64,000 nucleotides of DNA from Atrichornis clamosus (taxonomy: Eukaryota > Chordata > Aves > Passeriformes > Menuridae), in NCBI GenBank assembly GCA_013400975.1, contig WBMZ01009436.1:1-64000 (forward strand), read 5' to 3'. The notes under the pieces were generated by a model. It did not search any database and was not told the origin of the DNA. It worked only from the letters and a program-made list of their open reading frames with translations. Positions within the stretch are counted from its first letter, which is position 1. Each line of letters starts with the position of its first letter. The position numbers and the translations under genes are program-made. This document shows positions 11,161 to 23,600 of the stretch, one piece after another.

Positions 11161-12369
11161 TCTTCCAAATGAATTCCAAATGTAGTAGCCTGTATATCCT
11201 AAGTAGCTGTCCTTGAAGACTCCATCCCATCTCTCCATAGACATTTAAAAGTTGGAGCTCTTTAATGGTTACAGTTAGGTGTGGGGGATCTGAGATGTCC
11301 CCAAATCTGAGAATTTTGGTGGATGTTGAGAACTTGTGTCCTTTCCGGGGTCAGCTGACCGAGTGGTGACTGCTTCATTGTTCACAGTATTCCTCCAAAC
11401 CAGCCTGGCTTTTGTGCCTTGCACTCCACTGCTTTTCCAGCAGGCTTGTGTGCCCTTTGGCTGATGGCTGCTCAGCTTCCAGGGCCAGGCAAGGGTGGGC
11501 AGCTGCAGTCACCCTGGTACAGCTGCAGCCTGCACGGGATGTCTTGAGCTCAGTCATGCCTGTATCTGTTCCAGATGGTGGAAGAGCCAGAACGGCCATT
11601 CTTTTAGCTGGAGTAGCTGGAGAGTGGCCTTAGATAAAGTTTGGACTTGGGATTTCAGTTCGTGGAGCTGCCTGGCTACAGTTTTAACCAAGCGTGATGT
11701 GTGTGGCTGCTGAGTTACAATAACTAGTCTTTTTCCTCTCTAGCATAACCAGTTTCCATAAGCATCATGAGGCCAGCTCTACAAAAAAAAAAAACCCCAA
11801 CAAAACAAACCACTCAAAAAAGCAAACCAAAAAAACTGCTCTGTGAAGGGAAAAGATTAGTTAAGTGACTACATTTCCTGTACATCAAATGGCTGAAGAC
11901 ATACAGGTTTTCCAGTTTCCAGGGCACTGTAAAATGAAACACAATAGGAAGGGGGAATGAGATTAATGGGAAAAACGTCATGGTCTGCTCCCAGCCAGAG
12001 CAGTCTCACCAAAAGTGATGGGACTGTGCCAGTGAAGGCATGAGCAGGATTTGGCTTTGAATCTGTTAAATGAGGACATTACCAGAGTACCAGATTACAC
12101 AGCCCAGTTCTCTGAAACCAATTCTGCTAAAGTAGAGAGGATTTGTTAGGAGGCTGCAAGGTCAAGAAAGCAAGATTATTGGTTTAGCAGCCTTCTGCTA
12201 TGCTGGGGACCCCAGGCGATGGTAAGCACAGCTCTGCCCAGTGTTTTACATCTTTTGCTTTGTCGTTTAAAGACTTGTAAAAAGGACAACGAGACATTCT
12301 CCTTTCTTTCTCTTCAATATTTGCACAGTTGGAGTAATTTTTAGTGTGCTTTTTTTTTTCTTTCTCATC
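11161..12369. other. Noncoding stretch with an A-rich tract
   Basis: No gene is supported. Opposed open frames at 11375-11713 are unrecognised. The A-rich tract at 11781-11836 is listed separately. A T-run at 12351-12359 lies just before the candidate element that follows. Confidence 0.55.
11781..11836. repeat. A-rich low-complexity tract
   Basis: Poly(A) is followed by CCCC and repeated CAAAA/CAAAC units. Similar tracts recur at 35241-35273, 49282-49330, 52752-52786 and 53555-53572 and in reverse complement at 55557-55599. No LINE or SINE body recognisable by eye is attached. Confidence 0.8.
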
Positions 12370-12760
12370 AGAAAACAAGTGCTTCAATGCCCTTATTTTC
12401 TAAATAAACCGAACTTGCCCACACAAGTGCACCCACGAATGTGAGCAGCCCAGAGCGCATGACCACAACAACGAACCATTTTGTAGCACAGTCTTCATGA
12501 ATATCCTGTTCAGACCAGCCGAGCCCCCTGTTCATAAACAGCTCTATAGTTCCTATTAACCAGCAGCCCTCCAGTAATGATCCGTTCTGTTTAGCCCTGT
12601 ACCCTTTGTTGACCTCCCAATAAAAGACCCTACTATTTCTGCGCAGCTTGGCCACAATTAATCAGCGTAGCTCTGGGCTTGCAAATTACTTTCACCCTTG
12701 CCAGCCATTACTTTCGAGTGACCCTACAATAACAAATCAAGAGCCACTGCTGGCAAAAGA
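12370..12760. promoter_or_regulatory. Candidate conserved noncoding element
   Basis: This block is AT-rich yet keeps several CpGs (in ACCGAAC, CACGAATG, AACGAACC, GCCGAG, CAGCGTAG, TTTCGAGTG). It contains clustered factor-like motifs: CACAATTAATCAGC, CATAAACAGC (forkhead-like), CCAATAAA, and several TTAC/GTAA strings. There is no transposon similarity. A minus-strand open frame (12368-12655) exists but its product is unrecognised. This combination is what I would expect from a constrained developmental enhancer; constraint itself was not measured. Confidence 0.35.
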
Positions 12761-15700
12761 GTCAGGGTTGGCTTTTTTTTTTTAATACCTCAAAACAGCT
12801 CTCTAAGTAATTTTTTTTCCTATTCATTTCAGAAATTAACAGGTATGGCCAGAACTTTGATTAACCTGAGCACAAAGGAATAGTAATTTGGGGGAAAAGG
12901 CAGAGATCCCTTTTAACAGGTTAATTGCCCAATCAGGAAAAAGAAGGCACACCTAGTGTCAGTTTGGAGGATCCAAGTCACAGATCACATCTCTGGGACT
13001 TCAGTGTGTGTGTCCCCACCCCAGAAGAGGAGGATGTCACCCATCTTGCACCTGGGCATGTCTCTTGCCTGAGTGATCCCCATCCGAAGGCTTAGGAGAT
13101 GCTGTGACAGCTGTGCTGAGGAGTGTGCTAGCACTTACATAGCACAGTCACATGCTGGTGCTTGAGCCCCTGCCCTCTATAACTTGCTTGTGCAAGTGCA
13201 GCCACAACCTCTGGTTTGTGCCCCCCCACCCTGCCCGCTCTTTCTGGGATGGTTTTGCTGGTGGCTAATGCTGGAATGAGTCACTTTTTCCTACAGTGGG
13301 TAGTTAATTTCTAGCTGTCTTTCTCTGGTTGCCAGTTTTCAGGAAAACTGTAAAAATGTTGCATCTTGGAGCACCCTGCAGTGCTGTCAGATTGGGTTGA
13401 AATGGGCCAGTGGATTGAAAAGCTACTGTAAAGTCATGGGGACATGGAAATGCCCAAACCCTTAAGCATAAATATGACTGAGCACCATTCAGTCTGTGGT
13501 GTCTGGTGTCACAGCATTGTGGTGGCATTTTCACTGTGTCCTTCATAAGCCTCTGCCAAAGTCAGAGTCTGGAATTTGTCCTGTTTCACCTTGTTTTAGC
13601 ACCTGGGGTTGAAATGAATTTTAAAACCAGAGGGAAGCACAAAGAGCTGGCACACAGTGGGGTCCTGGCTCTGATCTCTCCAGAGCCACTGACTCACTCT
13701 GTGATCTTCGGCAAAGCTCTTGACCTGCTCGTGCTTTGTGCTACACAGCTGGAAAATTGAGTAAAAAAAAGAAAAAAAAAAGCAATGGGAACTTCACTCA
13801 AAAGAGCAGATGCACAGATTTTCTAGATAAACAAATCACCCAAGCCCTGCCACTCCAGTGTCCCCAGTCCTCCTCACTTTTTTGCACCTTATAGTTCAAG
13901 CAAGAAGCAGTTTAAAGTGGAAAATCTGAGGCTGTGTTTTCTTACACGTTCTGGATCCTCCTTTAACTGTGAAAATGTTCAAAGTGAAAACTTGACCTGG
14001 CAACAGTTTCTGAATGACCTCGCTTTGGCTGTGAAATCCACTTCAGCTTTGCAGGAGCAAATTTTTACAGTCTTCTCTGGTGGAGGAACAAAAAGATTTT
14101 TATTATTATTATTATTTTTCTTCAAGAGGAAATTTTATACAGACTGTGTGTTATGCTTTCTCCCAGCATTCAAGGTCAAATCAACAGTTCTGTTCTCACT
14201 GTTCCCCACTCACTTTATATCACCCAAAAAAAATAAATCCCTTCCCTGCTCTCACTGCAGATACCCCACAGCAGCAGAGGGGAAGGACAGAAGCACAAGC
14301 AAACAATGTGACATTTCTGCCATTGCAGCCACGCACAGCAAAGACACGTCCAGGCAATCGTGGAGCTGGGAGTTGCTAATTATAATTGCTACCTCCTAAT
14401 TCAAAGGAGTAGTGACTCACAGGAAGCCTGAGCAATCCAGGTCTCCCAGATCCAAGTTCCTTATACTACAAGCCATGGCACTGAAGATAAAGGCCTTCAG
14501 TGGATTTACTTCAAGCCATAACTCAGAAGTGGCCAAAGACACGACTGGTGAAGATTTGATATCAACTTCTCTCCAGCTTGGTAGTGAGTGCAGGATCAGA
14601 ATCTGTGGCTGAACATCTGGGGCTCAGCCAGAGGCAGCTTGATCCTCCTCAAGCACCCAATGCCAGAAGCCCTCTGCTGAACGCTGCAGTGACTTGCTGC
14701 TGGTCGCTTTTGCCAGGGCACTGTATGCAGCACCAACCATGCACCGGTTGAGAAAGAGCATTTATGTTTGTTGGAAAGGCCTCCCTGTGCGTGACGGCGG
14801 TTGTTTGCGTGTGCAGCCAACACGCCTCACACCTCGGCAAGACTCACAAGCGCACACAGCACAGGACATTATTATGTATGTGCCTGCACACTCTTACAAA
14901 GCTGAGCCTTGGGTGACAACTAATTCTGAATGATGTGTTAAAAAGATCAACAGGTATGCAATGAGGACTAATCCTAACCTGAAAAACGACTTCTTTTTAT
15001 CTCCTGGCATGCCCCTGGGACAGGAAAGCCTGGTCTCTGACACTGATTTTCCCCATGGCCATAGGCAAGTCTTAGCTTCAACTTTTTAGCTTTAAACACT
15101 GGACATAATAAACATTTCCTTTTAGTTGGCCAACGCATACCTGTGTTTCCTAATCTTGGCCTGGGGAATAGCATGTCTCATTCCCAGTAAGGATTGTGGA
15201 GGTGACTACCACAGTATGAAGGAGGGGAGGGAATTTAGTTATGAGCCAAGCTGAACAGACTTGTGCCAGGCAGACTCCAGAGTATGGTCCTTGATCTTTT
15301 AGTTACAAGTATATATATGGCCTGCACTTCCAGAATTGTAAATGAGACATCACATCATCAGGGTTGAGAGAGTAGCACACTGAGGAAAGGGAGTCAGGCC
15401 AAGGACATATTACAGTATTATCTTATTATTCCTTCACACTCTCTTTCAATCAATCTCTGCTCCCTATCCAGCATTTTACACATGATTATAGACTCTCTAG
15501 GGGCAGAGGCCATCTTCTAGCTGCGTTTGTGCAGCCGCTGAAACAATGAGGTCATGTCCTTGAGGAGGAAGAATTTCTGCACGCTAGGGATGCTAATGAT
15601 GCCAGTATGCTCATGGGAAGGGAGAAGGAACATTCCCCTGCTGAGATGCTACTCGGCACCAGAGTTGAAGGTCTATTTGATTGTCTCATTCCAAGTTGGC

Positions 15701-16560
15701 AGGGGTTTGGTCATGGCCACCTAAGAAATATGAGATTTTGCAACCAGACAGCTTGTTCCTCTGCCCACAGAGGTGTTTCCACATTGGAAAATGCCTCACC
15801 TGCACAGGAATTGCCCCTGCCACCAGAAATAACTAAATGTGTAACTAAAATGTGAGGTCTAAGAAATATTGTCAGAAGTCTCTTTAAGGTAATTTTTATT
15901 AGGTGTTGGATGTCCTAGTTGAGGGTTATTTTCCTTCTTAAAGGCTAACGTAGGAAAGAATCACACCATCAGCTCAGCCCTCCCGTGAACTGCCGGCAGA
16001 CTGTGTTCCCAAGGGGAATGGAGGCAGTGGGATGAGCCACACTAGATTACGGAGTGTGACCGGATATGCTGAGGAGTTTGTGAAGCCTGTTCTTTGCTAC
16101 AGGTTTAAGGTGCGTGAGGGGAGCAGATCCTCCCGTGGAGCTGGAACTTGATGTTGCTTCAAAAGCATCTCCTCCTCCTCCTCCTGTCTCTGTTGCTGTG
16201 GGAGGCACTGCTCCATCAGTGTGACACTGATGGCTTTTGGGGCACTCCTTTTGCTCTCTCCACACTTCCAAGAAAGCTTTTCTTCTGCAACATCTTCAGT
16301 GTCCATGCTTTTCTTTCTGTCCATCTAGACGGTGTCCTGTAGCTTTTCCTGCTGCCCACTGTTTGCCCCGTCACTGTGGCCCAGGCTGCCCCAACCAGAG
16401 GGGCTAAGTGGGTTGGGGAGGGAGGGAAGCAGAGCAGCAACACAAAAGTTTTAGTGGCTTGGAAAGGCCATTCAAAGGCACCCAGAAGGAATCACTTCTC
16501 TGTATGCACCATTGTGGCCCACTTTCTTCAGCCACAGGCCAGCAGTGATGGAGAAAGTGC
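12761..16560. other. Noncoding stretch with minor simple repeats
   Basis: No gene is supported. A 160-codon plus-strand frame at 13917-14399 runs through a (TTA)n tract and overlaps a second frame, giving runs of Leu/Phe or Tyr that indicate noncoding sequence. A short (TCC)n run lies at about 16168-16185. A homeodomain-like TAATTATAATTGC lies near 14377-14389. Confidence 0.55.
14098..14116. repeat. (TTA)n microsatellite
   Basis: About six TTA units in tandem. Confidence 0.85.
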
Positions 16561-16615
16561 TTATATGGAAGCATAAGCTGCTCTGAGCGGAACTTTTTCC
16601 GTGCATCATCCCCAA

Positions 16616-16668
16616 CAGAGCAGAGCAGAGCAGAGCAGAGCAGAGCAGAGCAGAGCAGAGCAGAGCAG
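16616..16668. repeat. (CAGAG)n pentanucleotide array
   Basis: Ten uninterrupted CAGAG units plus a partial unit (53 bases), ending in CAGTGCATGG. Purity is complete, which suggests recent expansion and likely length polymorphism. It is readable as Ala-Leu-Leu-Cys-Ser repeats on the minus strand, but no gene context supports translation. Confidence 0.97.
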
Positions 16669-18490
16669 TGCATGGATGTTATGTACCTCTGAGAAGTGGG
16701 TGATAAAAATGGCTCATTATGCACCGGCTTGTGTCACATGCTGAGCTTATTCACCCCCGGTACTCAGGGACTTGACAGAGGGAGTGAGGTACTAGGAGAA
16801 ACAGAGCCATCCCAAGTCTAAATCCACTTTTGTCCTTGTGCTGGGGGTTGGAGACTTGGGTCACATTTCTGTACGTTCTGCTTAACCCTGCTGCCTGGTG
16901 CAGGTAGGGCAAAATCCTTGAAGAGAGACGGATGTGTTTGCACAGCTACAGATTGCTCTGCACGCCATGTAAATTGAGGCATTCATGAAAACCTCGCCCA
17001 CCAGCCGTTCAGTTCTGCCTGGTAACTTCTTACAAAACCCTCTGAAATCAAAGAGGAAGGAGTCAGGCAGCCCCTGCTCGGGACAAGCCCCAGTGGCCAG
17101 ATGAAAAGGAACAATCCCCAATTAGCAGCCGGTGCAGAGCCATCTGTGCTTATACATAATCTGCTAGATGAGGGCCACGTGAGGAGAGGAGAGCCTGGTG
17201 TTGGCTTCTTGTGAAACCTACTGTGATGACAGGACAGCAGGATAAACTTTTGGGATGCTTATGGCAGGATGAGAGTGGCCAGTGCCTTGTGGGCAGCATC
17301 ATGTCCGGCAAAACAGGTAGGGAAGGAGGTGGTGGGGAAATGTAAAAGAAGTATCGGTGGGGATATGGTTGTGTCCAGGATATTAATTCAGCTAAGACCT
17401 GAAAAAGCTGTCGCAGTTGTTATATCACAAGTGACAAAGATGGGAGAGAGGAGAATGAGAAGTCCATTGAAAGTAAAGAAGAAAGTAACTCTCAGAGTTA
17501 TATCCAGGAGGGAGTAGGTGGAAGTACTCTCCATTGGAAGCAGCCTCACAGTTCATGGCTTCTCTTTTCCTTCCCCTGAGGAAAGGAAAACATGGTTGAA
17601 AGGGATTTTGGCTTCTCTTTTGGACAGAGTTGTACATTTCACCTGTTTTACCTAAACCAGTCCACATTTTACAGGGTCTCATCTTGTAGCAACAATTCCG
17701 CATCATTAACGACAATTTTGTTTTGGTTTTTTGTTGTTGTTGCTGCACAGATCTGAATTTCCCAGTGGAGAAATAAATGACAAAGAGGTGGGGTTTACAC
17801 TGCATCCAGATGTGCCCAGCAGACAGTTGTGCAGTGTGTTGTGTTTCTGTCTTGCATTATCTCTCAGGTTTTGACCCCAGTGAAGCAGAGCTCCTCAGCA
17901 AGCAGCACAATTGGACAGAGGGACAGAGAGAGAGCAGCAGCCTTGGAAAATGGTGCTTTGCTCTTCAGGTGCTGGGTGAGTGTGTGAGACAACTCCAGAT
18001 TTTTATACTTTTTTTCTAGTAGAGCCAGTTTTGGCCCATTGCAGCCATCTGCACTCACTGATTTTGGTGCTGGCTCCAGGTCTTCCTTCCAGCAGTCAGA
18101 TTTCCTTCTGCCTGAGGTCATGCTCAAGCCTGAGTGATAATACCACATTCACATGTTTTTCAAAGGCTGGATCAAACTATAGAGGTGACTGAACCTAGGA
18201 ACAAATGTCCTGTTGTGCACAGAAACAGTGTTGAGCTGATTTTTGATACACCCACTTAGTGCAGCCGGGGTGCTGGCAGGCTGTCCGTGTTTGGTTGGTG
18301 CTTTATGGGATTGCAGCAGGGAATGCAAAGCTGTGGGAGGTTGGGTTCTCTTGCTGAGAGCACCGCTTGCAATTAAAGCCCATAAAATGACCAAAGGTTG
18401 TCACGTCTTTTTGGCATGAGTTACACAACCAGCCAGGAAAAGGTAGTAACTGCTGACTTTGCCATTTTGCTAGTGTGTTTGCAATCTTCT
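16669..18490. other. Noncoding stretch, no supported gene
   Basis: No recognised exon or repeat family. A (TTG)n-like run at about 17722-17741 gives a Gln run in a minus-strand frame (17425-17805) that is otherwise unrecognised. Confidence 0.55.
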
Positions 18491-18492
18491 GG

Positions 18493-18665
18493 CTGGCTGT
18501 GAGCTCTCACAGTCATGTTGTTCTCCAAGCTGAGCTGTATTAATTGTCTCAAGAGACCCAGCATCAGCTGCTTTATTGTAGCCCAAACTTGGGACGAGTA
18601 ATTCGTTTTCTCTTGCTGTAATTGCTGGTAGTAAAACATTATTTCCACACGTCAGAAGGTCGCAG
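18493..18665. promoter_or_regulatory. Candidate regulatory block with palindrome and TAATT motifs
   Basis: It contains the interrupted palindrome CTGTGAG-CT-CTCACAG (18497-18512), TATTAATTGTC, GAGTAATTCG and TGTAATTGC, plus retained CpGs near 18593, 18603, 18649 and 18661. Pattern recognition only; no conservation evidence. Confidence 0.22.
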
Positions 18666-20285
18666 TGCAAGAGGCAGGCACTTGTAGCAGTTATGGCAGC
18701 CCATCAGAGAAGAACCTAATGTTTGAGATTCAAGTGCCCCTGGACTTGTTGGTGCTAAAACCAGCACATGATGACACAGGAAGATGAGAGCTGACATTTC
18801 TCTAGCAAAGATTTGTAAGGAAATGGGCTATGGCTCCTACCTGAGGCAACTTTGAATAGTTTTCCATCTGTACAGAGGCCAATTCCCCCCAGACTGTCAG
18901 TCCTCTATTCATATCCCACCTGATGTCCATTTTCCTGTTGGGTTTCTGTTCTGTGCTTAGGTTTGGTGGGTTCTCAACCATGTTGAGTTGAGCGATTTAG
19001 CAGCATGTTCTTGTGGTTTGTAGTTTTTAAGATGCAAGATTTGTAAGCAATTATAAACAGAAAGGCCCAGCCAAATCTTGCTGCCTGACTAAGCTATCAG
19101 CATCTCTAGATGTGTAGGAGAGGCCATCCTTCCCCCATGTTTATTTGTAACACAAGGGAAAAGAGGGAAGCATAGTAAAGCTTAGTACCACATAATTTAC
19201 TGAAGAGTGACAGCTAATTTGCATTTTAGCTAAGATATCCAACAAGCAAAATTCAATTGCTTTCACACACACTCCAGGATTCCTACTACATGATCTTGGA
19301 CACACGGATTTGATGGACAATGAGTTTTGCTAAAGCCCATTACAAATAAGGAAGAAATGTGATGAGGCTCCAAGGAAGTTTTGAGTGTTTGTGTGAGAAG
19401 GTTTACATTATGAAAGACTCCTGTGGAAGATATCCCCATGTGAGCTCAGTATTCCTTCACCAAAAGGTTTGTCTGTGCCTCTCCTGTGAGGTGGTCAGCT
19501 GAACAGTTCCACAGGTGGGTGGTGAGAGCTGTCTGAGAAAAACACTCCTGAAGAAAGGGCTTGACTATGGGACAAAGGATCAAGCAATTGGGACTGTGCT
19601 CGTTTCACTCTGGTATTCTTACTTAAAAATCCTCTACTTGCTGGTCCTTTTAAATCTTGCAAGTCGAAACCGAAGTTTTTATAATTTGTCTTTCCATACT
19701 GTCTAGAGAAGCTGATGTAGCACTGTCTGCTTTTTTATTTTTTCCTGAGGAGAAAAAAAGGTATCCTGGCAGGGAGACCTATTTTTGGTGTGTTATCAGA
19801 CAAATATGACAGTGGAAATCTCTATGTTTCATTACCTGCTTTAGTCTCTGCTGCAAGGAGCAGTCTCTGATCTGAGTGTGCTCCTGCCAGACCAGGGGTC
19901 TAAGTGCCTCTGGTTGCCAGTAGCCAGCGTGACACCCAGCCATTACTCATGACAGATCCTTGGGCTGAGGTTCAGGCTCAAAATCCTTCTGCTGGAAAAG
20001 AGCCCTGCATCTCACTCCAAAGAGCAACACTTTATTTTCCTCACCATCAGCTAACTCAAAAAAAATCCTCATATTTCATCCCTCTGGGCTCTTGTGAGTG
20101 CTAGGTGTGCAGCTCTGTGCCACCTCTCTGAAACAGCTCCAGCAGGGACACAGCCTGCCTTCCTTTCCTAAGTCCAAAGCTGAGCTCTGCTCCTTCTCTT
20201 TCACTGGTTAATGTAGAGCAAAGTCAGGGCTCACACGCCTCATGCAGGGCCAGAGTGCCTCCATTCAGCTGCCCTTCCCGGGGGC
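18666..20285. other. Noncoding stretch, no supported gene
   Basis: No recognised exon, RNA gene or repeat. It borders the gypsy-like relic; no integrase, RNase H or LTR-like sequence is seen on this downstream side of the minus-strand relic. Confidence 0.55.
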
Positions 20286-20289
20286 TGTG

Positions 20290-20660
20290 TGTCTGTCTGG
20301 CTGGAGGTGGAGGCACACCCTGCTGAGACACGAAAGGACCAACTGACTGCACCTGGGACTGCAACTCGTCACTGTTGGATGGGCTTCTGCTTTCAGACCA
20401 GCCTGCTCCAGCCAGCTACACACATCCTCCAGGCAATTTTAATGTTCCTGGAAAGTCCTCCCAAAAACAATCACATCATCCAGATCAGCTGAACATGTGG
20501 CCCACTGAATAGCTGCCAAAATCAAATCCATGCACCTTTGAGAGGTGCTAGGGGAATTGCAGAGACCAAAAGGCATCACGTTAAACTCAGAGAGTGAGAC
20601 ACGCTGTCTTTGGACAAGTTTCTCGATGAGTCTGCCCTTGGCAAAAGCCACTGAGCCCAT
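20290..20660 (-). pseudogene. Decayed Ty3/gypsy-type retrotransposon reverse-transcriptase fragment
   Basis: On the minus strand the frame ending at 20439 shows the signature EFNVMPFGLCNSPST, then CMDLILAAIQW, then LDDVIVFGRTFQEH. These correspond to the RT palm blocks of Ty3/gypsy (Metaviridae) pol, including the catalytic (Y)xDD-type motif. The residue before LDD is Asp rather than the usual Tyr, and a TAA stop follows EH at 20439-20441. Weaker similarity continues beyond the stop in another phase: an AGLK block, then a segment resembling the QV..-SxxGV block down to about 20290. There is thus at least one stop and one frameshift. The upstream part (20600-20726) is more divergent. No protease, RNase H, integrase or LTR was recognised. 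It is a relic of one pol domain and cannot encode an active enzyme. Homology is firm at 20436-20590 and weaker outside. Confidence 0.85.
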
Positions 20661-23600
20661 TTGGAGAGGAGCAGTGCTCTGTGGTGCAGTGCTCCTCTGC
20701 CTGCTGGTTTTTACTTCTGCCTTCATTTTTAGTACTTAGCCACTCGGAGAAATGTTGACCACTCAAGTCCAGTCTCCCCAGGAGGGCACAAGCTCTGCTG
20801 AGACCACCCAGTGGAGGGGTTGGGTGCGAGGGAGCCCCTCTCCTGCTGGTTTTGGTTACCAGAGCCTGTCTCGTCCTTGTTCTGTTAATGCAGTGTCGAG
20901 AACAATGGGACCTCAGTCCCTGCTTTGGGTCTTGAAGTAATGAATAACAGCATCATCAGCTAAGCAGTCAGGCCATATTTGGGGAGGATGCGCTCTTTCC
21001 TTCCAGGAAATGAGTCTGTGGAGCAGGTCAGGCCCCGTTAGCACTCTGGTTGTGAAACCTGTGTGGCAGCAATTCGTTGAAGAACTTCATCCCCCCTCTG
21101 CCTTTCCCCTGCACTACACCCCCTGCATTGCCCTTGACGTTCATGAGAGGCTTTTTAATAACCAAGAACATCGACGACCCTCAAGCATATTTTAGAGGAT
21201 GTGGCATTCCTATCTTCTTATGAACAAAATAATTAAACCCAGGGTTTTCCCTAGTTGCTTTTCCAATCATGCTTTTCCTTGCTGGTTCCTGGGAAAGGTG
21301 CTTGTATGTTGTCATTGCAGTCTTAAAAGAAGTGGATGGAAAAGTGTGTCCTTGCAAAGAACTTATCTGATAACAATCTTCTCCCATCACTGGTTTGTCA
21401 GACTTACAAGCCAAAGGAATGTTAGCAAAAGGAAGAAGGTTCAAGATGTCAAATCTCCCAGTCTCCCCCTGCCAACCTGCCTTTCCACCTAACATCTGCC
21501 AACACAGGGCTGTATGCAGAAAAAGTAAGGCTACGCCTGCCAGATGGCTGATGGATAATGGTACCATTGTAAAAATTGGCTAGAGCAGCTCAGACAGCAG
21601 CCCTGCCACCCATCACAGCGTGGGACAAGGGCTCAAATGGCTGTCATTGATCTCCAGCCAGAAGGTGAGATCTCCCCTCCAAGATCCTAAAGACCTCATC
21701 CTGCCAGGTGCAAAGCTCTCTGCAGTCTCCTGATATAAGTAGGAGGGTTCCTTGGCATCTCTCTGGAACAAGCATTAATCCTTTTGGATTTATGCTGTGG
21801 AGGTGTCAGGAAAGAGGTGGCTCTGATTCTGCTGGTGCAGGCCGTTGCAGAGAGAATGTGCTGAGATACCTACCTTCTGTAGGACCTTCTCTGGGACTCT
21901 CAGCCCTGATATGTTCTTAGCTTTCTTTTTAATTTCCATCTCTTCTGCTCATTTATGCTTTCTTGGATTGCTGTCACAGAGGAAGGTTTTTATATTCATT
22001 GAATTTATACCTCAGTGACTCAGCACTGGGCTCAACCAGAAACTCAGTTGCCTTGAGGATATATGGATGGAAGAAACAATTGTGCGTGTGAGTATTTCTT
22101 GGCAAGGGGCAACTTCTTCCCCAAGCTCAGCTATTCACACACTTTGATTTAGGAAAGCCTGAAGAAAGCTTTCTTACTTCCTCCTCGCTCGTGCCGAGCA
22201 AAGCAGGACCAGACGTCATGCTCCGACACGCTGAGCTGTCTCCTTCCTCCATGCTCAGCGCTCTTCTCCTGGGGCACTCGAGGAGAGCTCAGGGAACAGC
22301 ACTCCCAGCCGGTTTGCAACTCCGAAATGCGTCAGCTGATCTCTATCTCGTCTCAAATACCTGTCTGGTACAGACCATGTGTGGAGCATTAACTCTGCAA
22401 AGAGGGGCTGGAGCACTGGACAAGGAGCTGAGCTTTAACTCTTTCACTGGTCACAGCTACCATATGTGAGCAGTACCACTGCGGGGGGATGCAGAGCTGC
22501 CCATGAGGATGCAGGAGGACAGAGCAAGACACCTACGAGGTGGGCACCAAATGGAGCTGGGTGGACTGTGTCAGAACCAGGCAAAGTAGGCAGTTCCTCC
22601 TGTGGCGCGTAATGTATCTGTCAGATACATGGCCAGAGGACGTCATGGATGGAGAAAAGTTTCCAGGGAACTCTGGATGAGTTCATGAAGAAGAAATACC
22701 CTAGGGATTAATAAATTTGCAGAAAGTAACATGTTTATGTAGACCTAGGGGAAACAGCATATTTACTTGTCCTGTTCTTACTTTCCCTAGGTTGCAGGGC
22801 CAGATGTACCTGTGGTCAGACCCAGCTCAGCTGCCAGATGTTCTTATACAATCTTTGTTGGCAGCTGCCTTAAGCTGAACATTGCCTGGCATAGACCACA
22901 GATGTTAAGTATTCCCTCCTGGAACTGCCACAAGTGTTCATGGAGAATACCAAATATTTCTCTCTTGGTTGCCATTAACAGAATGAGGGGAAGAAATGTT
23001 GCTCCATGATAAGCCAAGATGTTGTCCACCACCAATGTTGATTAAACACACTTTCCACACTAACCATGAGAGCTGAGTGCTCTCCCTTGGTTCCTCACGT
23101 GCAAAGTGTGTACAGTACAAGCTGTTTCCTGCTATGGGCTGTATGGCACTAGGTAGCCATTGGTATTTTATTCCCACCAGACTAGATGTGTCCAGTGTCC
23201 AGACACCTGCATCTAATCCAGAACCTCCTGCTCCACAGTAGGTGTGGAGAAAGACACAAATTAATAAGCTTACCCTGCCTCATTTATTGGACCTGGCACT
23301 GCCACGCAGAGCCACCACTGGGATTGTCAAAGGTGCAGGGAGAACAGTCAGGGGACACAGCAGGGGTTTGAGGTGTTGGATGGTGGGAAACGTGACCTGC
23401 TCTGAGCAGGTCATCTGTGATGTTATTGGAGTGGCAGCTAGAAGATACTGCTGGCAGTTTCCCCAGGCCTACCCTGGCTGTTAGCTCAGGATTTAGTACT
23501 AAAATGATCTCCTTTTCGTACTTTCAGGCATTTCTGAGCATCTTCCTCCTGTTCTATAATCCTGCTTAGGTTTAAACTCTGTATTCACTTGGAAATGAAG

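Noticed and set aside
13917..14399. 160-codon plus-strand open frame
   Set aside because: Crosses a (TTA)n microsatellite and homopolymers, with a competing frame on the same strand; no protein family recognised.
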